Below, in pieces: positions 47,661 to 57,741 of a stretch of DNA of 64,000 nt. This stretch comes from Capsicum annuum (lineage: Eukaryota; Streptophyta; Magnoliopsida; Solanales; Solanaceae): the NCBI RefSeq assembly GCF_002878395.1, contig NC_061114.1:147565229-147629228 (forward strand), read 5' to 3'. The position numbers and the translations under genes were made by a program. Each line of letters starts with the position of its first letter. The stretch's first letter is position 1. The notes beneath the pieces are model-generated. The model ran no database searches. It saw only the letters and a list, made by a program, of their open reading frames with translations, and was not told the origin of the DNA.

Positions 47661-47891
47661 TTTTCAGTGAAGTGTTAATTCGGCCCTAAAAAGTTGAGAA
47701 GTGTAATCCCAAGTGAGAAGTATTTTGATTCATGTAGAATTTCACTAATATCAAGTTTTTGTCCTATAGATCATTGAATAAGTTTTCTATCGATACCTCG
47801 CCCAAATATGATACTCGGGAGAAGAGTAAGAGCCATTTTAGTAAGACAGTGTACCACCTAGTACTTTAGCGCATCACGGAGCCAGCCAAAA

Positions 47892-48114
47892 TGGCAATTG
47901 TCAAAATCCAGTGAGCCTCCACGATTATGGAACATTGCGCCAATGCTTGATTTCAAAATTGTCAATTTCCAGTGCACCAACATGATTCCACCATGTTGCA
48001 GTTTTTTTTCAGTTCACAACCAAGGTGACAACACAATTTCCACCACTTCGTGCTACCAACTAGTTTCCCAATTGTCTAGTTTCCAATGAGTTAGCGCGAT
48101 TCCACTGTGTCACA
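47892..48114. repeat. Degenerate ~58-bp tandem repeat in LTR G
   Basis: Four copies starting near 47892, 47954, 48013 and 48068, each built on an aattgtc-tttccagtg-cgattcca theme. The third is the most diverged. An inverted copy of the unit lies in the LTR of I near 61999-62050. Confidence 0.6.
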
Positions 48115-48176
48115 CTAGTGTGTAAAACCGGGATTTTTCAGTTTAATTTTAGGGGTGAAAATAGTCATTTTTCTAC

Positions 48177-48192
48177 CCCTATATATACTCCT
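48177..48192 (+). promoter_or_regulatory. Possible TATA box of LTR G
   Basis: cccctatatatactcc, just downstream of the tandem repeat and upstream of a leader-like sequence. A promoter role is inferred from sequence alone. Confidence 0.5.
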
Positions 48193-49840
48193 TAACATGG
48201 AATTCTGCCTTATTTTAACCCAAAAATACTAGTTTTCACTCAAAATTATTCAAGGAAAAGACCTGGGGTTTCTAATCCAAGAGCCAAGTCATCAAGATTC
48301 CTCCGTAAATCTTCCGAGAAACATATAACAAGGTATGCAGATGTTTATTCTTGGGTCCCTTTCACCCAAAATGCTCAAGAATCCTTTTCAAAATTCAAAG
48401 CTTCTTATGTTTATGAGTTTCATGATTCATGTGAATTGAAATTGAAGTTCATGCTATTATCGAGTTTTAATTTATGTTTCTTTACAAGGTTTTCAAGATT
48501 TGACCCTAATATGTGATATTCATGTGATCTTCATAATAAACCCTCTTCAAGTTGCTTGTTAAGTGTTGTGTTCATGTCAATTAAGTGTAGAAATTGTTGA
48601 ATAAGCAAAGCATGTTCCCCATATATTTGATGAAATGCTTATGTGAAGAAATTAGATCCACTATAGCATAATGACTAGACATCCCCAATTGTGTGCAAGC
48701 CCGTGCATACCAAGTGTTTGTTGAAAAGCCTTAGTGAATAAATTGTGACATGATAGCATGAAATTCCCCAATTATGTGCTCTTTGATACATGCTAAGACT
48801 TTAATACATGCTAAGTGTTTGATGCAAGACCTCATTGAATGGAGTATGAGCCAATAGCATCTCTCCCTATACTATCACATGTTTATGATTTCTAAATACG
48901 TGAAGAGATGCTTTAGTGATTGTGATGGTGAATGAATGTCCATGGTCTTGATTAATAAAGAATGATTACATTTTAATTTTATGTTATCAAGTCCTGAGGG
49001 TATTTATACCTAATAAATTAGCTGCAGTCTAGAACCCGTGTCAGTTTTCTCGATAATCTGGGTTAAGCCATGACTCTCAGAACTCAGTGAGTTATAAAAC
49101 TTTGTACTCTCAAATAAATACAGAACTTAAGAAATCTTAGTAATCTCAGTACTACTAGTAATCTAGCCTTAGTTCTGTACTCAGCTCAGATATAGTAGTA
49201 TTTAAGTATTCAGTTTAGAACTTAGTAGCATGCAGTAAGATAAGGAGATTCAGTAGTATTCCGTTAGATATGAAACCAAGTTAATTTAGTGTAACTCAGT
49301 CAGACCATTCGATAAATATTATTAGTAGCAGATTCAGCTTAGTTTAAGTTCATTTAAGAATCAGTTCAGAGTCTTTCAGTTGGGAGTAGGAGCTCTAGCA
49401 CCGAGTGAGTGTAGAGATGACGACTCCCCATTAAAGAGGCAGAGTTGTTAGGAGAAATCCCTAAACTCCAAAACTACATAGCCAGCGTAGGATGCAGGAG
49501 TCATCCATTAGAAAATGCTTTACACCCGCTAGATAGGCTTGACTATTATACTTCCTTAGGCTTGACTTCCTGTGAGGGTCACCCGTTAGAGAGCCTTGAC
49601 CAGAGAGGTATTTACCTATGGCACGATATTGACACCCTTCAAGCTGGGGTTACAGGTTGGAACCTACCAATTTAGATTCGGGGCATGTCGGTTAAGTGAG
49701 AACTTTCACGTTACAGTTTCAGTATCAATCTTCAGAAAAAAAACTCAAAAATTAGGACTATTAGATACAGTCATCTATCTAAGTGAGGAACTCAAATAGT
49801 TCTATTTATTCTGTAAATCCTTGAATTTGATACCCGAAAT

Positions 49841-50385
49841 GCCACACGATGCTCATGACCCTGAAGGACCACAAACTAACCCATGACTAATATCTGTACC
49901 CGTATACTGCATAAAATACTGAATAATGCAGAAATATGAACTGAAAGGCCATAAGGTTCACATAACTAAAGTAAAATATAACATCTAAATAGGGTGTGAA
50001 TACCCAAACTAAACTAAAAATACTGAAGTCTAAAACATGATAGTCTAGAAAGCCTCTAACGGACTAAACTGTCTGAGTAAGGAGTTGATGAGATATGTCC
50101 CCAACTGACTCCAACTAATGAACTAATTAATGAGATAATAGAGAAATTATCATATCCTCAAATGATGAGGACTCACTTCTAACTCTGATTGTTGAAACTG
50201 GAATTTACTTCTGATCTGGAGCTCGTGTTTGTAAACCTATGGTATAAGACACCATAACATAAATGCATCAGTACTTAGAATGTACTGGTATGCATGAGGG
50301 GTAGGCTAAATGCATGGGGTTTATATGTATGAACAATACTGGCTAATTGACTAATACTAGCTAGCGGATACACTACCCTTCCACT
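49841..50385 (-). repeat. LTR fragment of J, minus strand
   Basis: Minus-strand LTR 3' end (complement of cacacgatgctcatgaccct) with the R-like block near 50235-50275, matching K and I. It is cut near 50385, where J protease begins, so most of its internal region is deleted. Confidence 0.65.
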
Positions 50386-51363
50386 CAAGGACGGGTTCAC
50401 TTGGGAGCTGAAATTAGACTATTCTGTGGCATAGCAGGAATGAAGCCAATCTATGTTGAGAATGATGTCAAAATCAGTCTTCTCAAATTCAACTAAGTCA
50501 GCTAAAGTGACTTTCTAAAATATCATAATCGGACAGTTCCTATATACTCGCGAGCCTATGATGGTTTTACCTCCTAGGGTAGAGACTGAAAAAGGCTCTG
50601 CTAGGATTTTGGGACTAATTTCAAAATTGCTTATTATATAGGGAGTAACAAAAGACAAAGAAGCTCCTGGATCTAGAAAAGCCCAAACATGCACATAAAA
50701 GATTTGTAACGTACCAGTAACTACATCAGGAGAATTTTCCTAATCTTGTCTGGACTAAAGAGAATAGAGATAATTTGGGCATTGCCCACTATTAGCACTG
50801 GAGGTGGCACCCTACTGATTTGGGCAACCGAACTGAGCTGAGGAGCGATTTTCTTGACCTTAAGGACCTGGCTAAGGACAGTCTCTTAGTCTATGGCCTG
50901 GCTTGCCACATCTAAAATAAATACCTCTTCCAGCTCTGCAAATACCCTGATGGTGCCTGCCACAAGTTTGGCATAGAGGATAGGTATGGGTACTACTAAT
51001 ACTACCCTAAGAATTAGAGCCTGATACTCTTTGTTACCCTCTCTGAACTTAGGAACTGGAGCACTGGCTAAAGAAGGAGCTGAAATTAATGACTTAGGAT
51101 GAAACTAAGAATGGTTTCCTACTTCTGCCTTAGGCTGAGCAAAGTTAAAACTACTTGTCTTCGCTCTCTTATTCTGCTTCTCCCTCTTCTTAATATTTTG
51201 CTCCTCAATCTACTGAGCATGAGTCATAAGCCTGTCTAAAGTTATGTCACTACTCAGCATGGTGGATCTGCACTTATTAACCATGTTATCATTCACCCCT
51301 GAATTGAACTTACTCATTCTTGCCCTACTATCTGCAACCACATGAGGGGCATATCTGGCTAAT
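50386..51363 (-). pseudogene. J protease and gag fragment
   Basis: Minus strand: protease with intact FLDPGASLSFVTPYI near 50640-50690 and NIDWLHSCYA near 50420-50460. A zinc knuckle lacking its first Cys (YFRCGKPGHRLRDC) lies near 50880-50925. Capsid end LARYAPHVVADSRARMSKF is near 51310-51363. H interrupts gag at 51364; the upstream part of gag is not found beyond H. Few stops compared with other copies. Confidence 0.75.
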
Positions 51364-54300
51364 TGTAATACCCCAAAAATTCCAAACCAATATTAGCGCC
51401 ATATTTCAAGCTCACGCATAGTACATCATAATTCTTTCATAGTTTTATGAGAAAGTTAGATATATATTAAGTCTTCAAATAACTCCCAGCTATCAAACGA
51501 ATCAAAACATTCCTTACTGATTGAATTCTTTGGAAGAATATTGCTATAATCAACTTCAAATGTCAATATATCTTGTTGTGCAATGAATTATTGGGATCAT
51601 GACCTATCAAAAGATACATATTTTAATTATTTTCCCAACGTTACCAATTTCTCCTAAATTCGATATTGGAGCAATGAATTATGCCCATTTTACTCCAGCG
51701 TGTCAGGCTAGAAAACTGAGTGACAACATTTTGTGATAACTTATCACGTCTGACAACTTATAATGAATGTCCTCAAGCCTGGGCAGAAACCCAAAAATTC
51801 CAGCTCTCAGGTTACGACTTGAGCTGATGGGCTATCATGGATTTGACGGTTTAACAGCCTTAGTCGTCAACTGATAAATTCTGCAATTAGGAAGTGGTTT
51901 TGTAAGGGTATTTTTGTCTTTTCCTTTGCTTTCCACAACTTAAAACCCTCAAGGGACGTAACTTTCTCCTATTTTTCTTCAGTTAAATATCTCAAAAATT
52001 CTCTCATACACTCTCAACCACAAGATTATGTTTTTCTCTGAAGATCATCTTCTCAAGAACAAGAACATTCTCTCCAAAAAGGGTTAAACCCTAGTCAAGA
52101 AAAATCAAGAGAAAGCCTAAGGATTTCTTCATGAACCTTTAAGAAACATTAGATCTCTTTCAAGATCAAGCTTTAAGGCATACATAGTGGTCATCCATGG
52201 ATCCCTTTCATTCATGGAGCTCAAGAATCATGTTTTAAATTATAAATTATAATTTTCTTGTTGTGTTATGGCTATATTCATGTTAATGATTATTGTTTGA
52301 GTTCAAGGTTGTATGTTGATATGTTTTCATGAAGCATATGGGTAGGATAGTTATAACCCATGAATTTTGGATGCATTAACATTGTTAGGTTGATAAATAT
52401 ACCTATGCCCAAAATTATGCATGTAAGGTGCTTGATGAAATGCCTAAGAAACTAGATATCATGCAATATAGCAAAATTGTGACTAAGTGAAGGATTAATG
52501 ATATGCCCCTATGTTCCTATGATTTTCATGTTCATATTGTGTCTTGTAAATGTTGTTGGATTGTTCACGAACTAGTCTTATGATATTATGCTATACTTGC
52601 AATAATCCTACTTATGTAAAAGATGTATGATAACTATGTACTTCATGAAATTTCCTAAGTTATGATATTATGGATTGTTGATGTTGGTCATCCATTCAAG
52701 AAATTCATGTTTGTCAGTTTCTTTCCATCGAGTCTTGGGGTTAGTCATACCAGAAAAATATAGCTGTGTGACTAGAGCCATGTCATGTTATCATGATACT
52801 CTCAGTCAAGCCATGATCCATAGAATTCAGTCAGTCATATGACTCAAGAAAACTCAGAAATTTCAATCGTCTCAATAGTTCAGTAATCTCAGTAATCTCA
52901 GCTAGTTATCATGTCTAGTAAGTATTCAGTTTAGAGCCTCAGTAACCTCATAAGCTAGTAAAATTCAGCCTTATTCAGATAGAAAGTAGAATTCTACAGT
53001 ATTCCAAGTAAAATCTCAATAACTACAGTACTCTTAGTCAATCCTCAGTTATCAGTACATTCCATCAGTCAACGGAACTTAGTAAACTCAGTTTATCTTT
53101 GCTAAATAATCCCGCTAATATCAGTTTAGCTAATCACTTGAGTTTATTTAATCAGTTCAGCTCCACTAATCAGTTCAGTATCGTTCAGTTGGGAGTAGGA
53201 TTTAGCACTGAGTAAGCCTAGGGATGGTGACTCACTCGCTAGATAGGACAAAGTTCCCTAGAATCAATCCCTAAGTTCCAAAACTATGTAGCCAATGTAG
53301 GTTGAGATGTCCCTACACATAGGTCTAATGCATCTCATTTGAGTTTACCTGATAGAAAAGGCAGATGGAAAGAGCTCTCAAACAGAATAAGGTTTATTCG
53401 TATATTCTCTCTACTCATGGCACGGTATTAACACCCTTCCATCTGGGGTGAAAGGTTGGACTTTACCAGTTCAGATTTAGGGCATGCCGGTTATATGGCT
53501 ACTTTTTACAGTCTCAGTTCTAGTCTCATTCTCAATCTCAGTAAAAGAACTTAAATAGTTCTTCAGATTTCATGAATGTCAAATACAGTTAACTCAGATA
53601 CAGTATGGAACTCAGTTAGTTCCATTAAATTTAGGACTGTCAGATACAATCACTAATGTTATTAATTATCAGAACTTATATTATTAGTTTTCACATTTAG
53701 GACTGTCAGATACGGTCAAGCATATTAGTTCTTCATATTCATAACTGTCAGATACAGTCAATCAGATTAATTCTTTATAATTAGACTATCAGATACAGTC
53801 AACCAGGCCATTTCTTCATAATCAGAACTATCAGAAATAGTTATTCATGTATCAGTAATATAGTTTTAGTCCTTCAGTATTCAATAGTACAGTATCAGTT
53901 CCCTACTTATTAGTGACTTATATCTCAATATTAGTAAACTAAATCAATTAGTATCTCAGTATCATTAAGCTTATGTTGTCAATATTCAGACTTTGTAGTT
54001 AGTATCACTGTGATTTTAGTTACAGTTACTTATGTATGTATGTATTCTCATGTTCATATCAGTTAGCATTGTTTATGCATATAACCCTTTGCATTTAGCC
54101 TACCTCACTTTCATACCAGTACATTTAAAGTACTGACCCATTTGCGCTATAGTGTCTTATACCATAGGTTTAGAAGCATGATCTCCAGAGCATCAGTAGT
54201 ATTTTATATTCCAGCAGACAGAATTAGAAGTGAGGCCTCATCATTTGAGGATAATAGTATTTGATTAGTTCATTCTGTCAATACTTATTTATTTCAGTAG

Positions 54301-54600
54301 ATGGAGTTAGTTGGGGATATGTCTCATCAACTCCTTATTCAGACAGTTTATAAGCTTTCAGACTATAGCTTATCAGACAGTTATTTTAGATTTGTTTTGC
54401 TATTGTTATACCATTTTCAAACATTATTCTTAACAGATATTTATTCAGATTTGAACCTTGTGGCCGTTCATTACATGTTTCCATATTTTTTAGTATTTTA
54501 TGCAGTATACTGGTACAGATATCAGTCTTGGGCTAGCTCGTGGTCCTTTGGGGTCATGAGAACCGTGTAGAATTTAGGTCTATAAAATTGAGGCATTACA
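51364..54600 (+). repeat. 5' LTR of H
   Basis: 3237 bp, TGTAATACCCC to gaggcattaca. Holds a TCAG-rich tract (about 52750-53200), the conserved LTR block at 53415-53460, an array of ACTGT-CAGAT-ACAGT hairpin motifs at 53574-53842, and the R-like block at 54130-54175. ORF 54301-54570 lies in the LTR. Confidence 0.88.
53574..53842 (+). repeat. Iterated hairpin motif in H 5' LTR
   Basis: Copies of GACTGTCAGATACAGTC, more or less decayed, at 53574-53590, 53635-53651, 53701-53717, 53744-53758, 53784-53800 and 53825-53842. Arms GACTGT/ACAGTC, loop CAGAT. Spacing is about 40-65 bp. Confidence 0.7.
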
Positions 54601-54823
54601 AACTTGGTATCAAAGCCAAAGATTGAATAGAGTCCTAGGAATTCTGAAAGCCACATCTAGTAGAGTTTTGTACATGGGTTTGTTGTGCACCACACTTATG
54701 TGCAGGAGGTTTTGAGATATTTTCAGAATAATTTCCCTTTATTCAGTATTTATGTCATGTTAGTAAGAAAAAACTCTAATTAAACTCTCAATCTAATTTG
54801 GTTCTTTCTTTTGTTTACAGAAC
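54601..54823 (+). promoter_or_regulatory. H leader with primer binding site
   Basis: Primer site TGGTATCAAAGCC at 54605-54617, four bases after the LTR. The following leader is non-coding to the gag ATG at 54824. Confidence 0.85.
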
Positions 54824-55975
54824 ATGTCTTCAGAAAGGACTAGAGAAAGAAGAACCAAAAATCAGTCAGCACCTCAGCCCGTCCAAGAAGATTCCCTAGA
54901 CGAACACGTCTCTTATGCAGAATTTTGGACTGCATTCACTACTCTAGCTAGTTTAATCTCAGCTTAAAATGAATGGCCAACCATTATTTTGACCGACCCA
55001 AAGGCCAATGCTGCTACATCTAGGATTTGGGACTTCACCCGAATGAATCCTTCCTTTTTCTCCGATTCTAAGCCCGAAGAGGATCCATATGAGTTCCTCG
55101 ATTAGGTTTAGAAAGTCACCGATATCATAGGAGTGACTTCCAGTGAGAGTGTAGGGTTAGCCACCTATCATCTATAAGATGTAGCCCATACATTGTTTAA
55201 ATAGTGGAAGGTAGACAGAGGTACAGATAGAGATCATATAGAGTGGAAAGAGTTCGCTATAGCTTTCTTATATAGGTTCTTTCCTATATCGCAGATGAAG
55301 GATAAAGTGTTATTGTTCAGCAATCTCAGGTAAGACATGATGAGCATGAAAGAATACTCCCTTAAGTTCACCCAGTTAGCCAGGTACGCTCCCCATATAG
55401 TGGCAGACAGTAGGTCTAGAATAAATAAGTTTGTGTCTGGGGTATAAGGTAGAGTGGTTAAAGAGTGCTAGACTGCGATGTTGATTAGTGATATAGAACT
55501 GTCTAGGTTGATGGTCTATGCTCAAAAGATTGAGGATCATAAGCTTAAAAAAAAAGAAAGAGAAAATAAGAGGGTTAGAACAGGAAGTTATAGTCTTTCT
55601 CAGCTGAGGTCAGGGGGTAGTGAGAGAAAAGTTCTTACTCATCCCCTTTGTCAGACTTATGGTACGAATCATAAGGGTGTGTGTAACGTTGGAAGGGGTG
55701 TGTGTTTTGACTGTGGAAAGTTAGGCCACAGAGTCAGGAATTTTCCCTAGATAGGCTATCAGAGTCATATCCGCTCCTCACTTTAGTTTGGTCGCTCGAA
55801 TTAGCTGGGTGCCAATTCCAGGGCTATCAATAGGAAATGCCCAAGTAGACTCTATGCACTTCGGTCACGGTAGAATTAGGAAAGTTCTCTTAATGTAGTC
55901 ACTGGTAAGTTATAGATCTCTCATTTACGTGTTCACGCTTCTTTGGATTCATGAGTTTCTTTTCTTTAGAAAACT
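54824..55975 (+). pseudogene. H gag with zinc knuckle, then a short protease-like stub
   Basis: A single frame from ATG 54824 (MSSERTRERRTKNQ) through the IWDFTRMNPSFF, PEEDPYEFLD, RFFPISQMKDK, LARYAPHIVADSRSR, LSRLMVYAQKI and knuckle segments (CFDCGKLGHRVRNF, last Cys changed). Eight stops occur inside (54965, 55103, 55109, 55175, 55202, 55331, 55445, 55469), with another at 55748. All are TAA or TAG where related gags have Gln, and there is no frameshift. Similarity fades near 55975 at the protease start. Confidence 0.85.
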
Positions 55976-57707
55976 TGCACTATAGTTAAACCACGGTGTC
56001 AGAAATGTTAAGCCTTTAGATTCTAGTTATAGACTCAGTATGTGTAGATAATCACTAAGAGGAGATGATTCCTGACCTACTCTTAGCACAGTGTAATTGT
56101 TTTATACCACAGTTATCACCTTCCCTACATTTCTTTCACACACTTCCCATAGAATCATGTACATTTCTAATTCCTAGAAGGATGAGTTCCAACACCCTCA
56201 ATAGTACGAGTCATATTCCATGGATACAACTTATGTTCACACGCATTCTATATAATCATAGGCACTTTTAGTTCCTAGTATAGGGAGTTCAGTTCTAGAT
56301 CACTCTATGTTACAAATCATGTTCCATGAATTCAGAAATTCCAGACTCAGGTCATGCAGCTCATGACTCATGTACACGTATCATGATCCCCAGTATACTC
56401 AGTTTCCATGACTCATGCTACACCTCCACTGATAAGATAAGTCCTGGATATGTAATGCATATCCTCAGTTTAGACCTTTTTGGTAAATCCATATTATTGA
56501 CATTCTATTGCTCAAGTTTTATTCATATGTCAAATTCAGATAGTATCCAGTCATGCTTCAGGTCCTCTTGATTTAATCCTTCAGTGAGTTCTCTTTGTGA
56601 GAATAGTGTAGTGATGAGAAGTTGCTTAGATAAGTGAGAGTGTAAATGATACATATTAAGAGAAGATTGTTGTATGCTTGTATTGCACGAGGGTGTAATT
56701 ATAGAGATAGGCTTGAATGTCATGCTAATATACAAATAAATGAATAGCAAGAGGTTGTACTTAGAAATCAGGAAAAAAAATTCAGAGTGTGAGTGTACTT
56801 TCAGATCCTTGAGAACCTTCATTGTGCGATTATCATAACCCAGTCGCCATCTCAGTTATAGTATTAGTTATAATGTATCCTCCAGTTCAGTAATCAGCTC
56901 AGTTCATGTGTCATGCCTCAATTTCAGATCTGATATATTCAGTCAAGATTTAGTTTCCAGGTGCCTTGTACATCACCTCAGCTTCCTTCAGTAGCTCAGC
57001 TAAGTCAGTATTCTTTGAGGGACCTAGTATCCCAAGGGGGAGATTTGCTATGATTTCCCAAACTTTCATAACATAAGCATTCCATTCTCTCTTTATGTAA
57101 TCAATCCAGTATAGAGTAGGTGATACTCATAAGTTGAGACATAAGCTCCAACCTCAGTTGCACGCTATGTGTTAGAGACTCAGTTCAGTTTATGTATCAT
57201 TCTCCAGACTCAATTATGTTCTCATGTTTCCGCACATACAGATTGAGTAATTAGTCTCAGACTCATTGGTATTTTTAGTTCAAGGTAAATAGTCTTCATT
57301 GAAGTTACTCATTCTCATGTTCAGATTTTAGTAACAAACTTGGTATTCAGTTCCATGCTCATTTTTTAGTTCAAACATGGTATCTTTTCCATTACATGTT
57401 CAGTCGCATGTTCATGAGTCAGTTCAGTTATGTATTCATGCATCAGATATGTGTGATCACCTTACCAGTACTTTTATTCATTCATTCATGTATCATGTCA
57501 GTCATAAAATTAGGTATCATATATGCTTTCTTATTATGAGAAATTCAGTTCATCAAAACACTCAGTCATGCATTCATGAATTAGTACTCATGCGTCAAAT
57601 ATGCATGTTCAGTATGATGTATTTATCTTATCAGCCATGTCATCCCCGAAACCATGGTTTAGTAGTGTATGTCTTGTACAAATCTTTTCTTCCATTTCAG
57701 TCAATCT
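55976..57707 (+). other. Non-coding internal region of H
   Basis: About 1.7 kb rich in TCATG/CAGTTCAG words. No RT, RNase H or integrase motif in any frame. A PPT-like aagggggagatttg occurs at 57034-57047, far from the LTR. ORFs 56065-56271, 56326-56571 and 57377-57733 have no recognisable content. Confidence 0.65.
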
Positions 57708-57741
57708 CATTCGAGGACGAATGTTCCCAATAGGGAGATAT
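57708..57741 (+). promoter_or_regulatory. Pre-PPT hairpin and polypurine tract of H
   Basis: CATTCGAGGACGAATG at 57708-57723 is a perfect 6-bp inverted repeat with loop AGGA. The purine tract agggagatat ends directly before the 3' LTR at 57742. Confidence 0.85.

Larger units (their letters stand above)
32057..47672 (-). mobile_element. Element F: Athila/Tat-like, gag and protease only, split by element E
   Basis: Minus strand order: gag (46110-47660), protease (45700-46110), terminal coding motif (about 35480-35540 plus 45456-45560), long non-coding 3' region, PPT and 3' LTR (32062-33857). E and its target duplication separate 35544 from 45456. The 5' LTR is missing because LTR G begins at 47673. 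No RT, RNase H or integrase is visible in either part. Confidence 0.75.
47673..49840 (+). repeat. LTR G, plus strand, truncated
   Basis: Starts TGTTAATTCGGCCC (a decayed TGTAAT..CCC) after F gag. Contains a degenerate tandem repeat of about 58 bp (47892-48114), a TATA-like ctatatatact at 48179-48189, and the conserved LTR block at 49617-49660. It stops near 49840, where a minus-strand LTR end begins. ORFs 49445-49799 are LTR sequence. Confidence 0.65.

Noticed and set aside
54824..55750. UAA/UAG might be read as Gln (a variant genetic code) in H gag.
   Set aside because: Nuclear genes of plants use the standard code. Other elements in the same window have Arg-to-TGA and Trp-to-TGA changes plus frameshifts, so decay explains the stops.
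57034..57047. A second PPT-like tract inside H, suggesting an internal LTR start.
   Set aside because: The sequence after it does not match any LTR start here. It may be a decoy or an internal plus-strand primer, but nothing supports a further LTR.
57377..57733. 118-codon ORF before the H 3' LTR, possibly an env-like or accessory gene.
   Set aside because: Composition follows the TCATG-rich repeats of the region. It overlaps the pre-PPT hairpin, has no domain, and a second-frame ORF covers the same bases.
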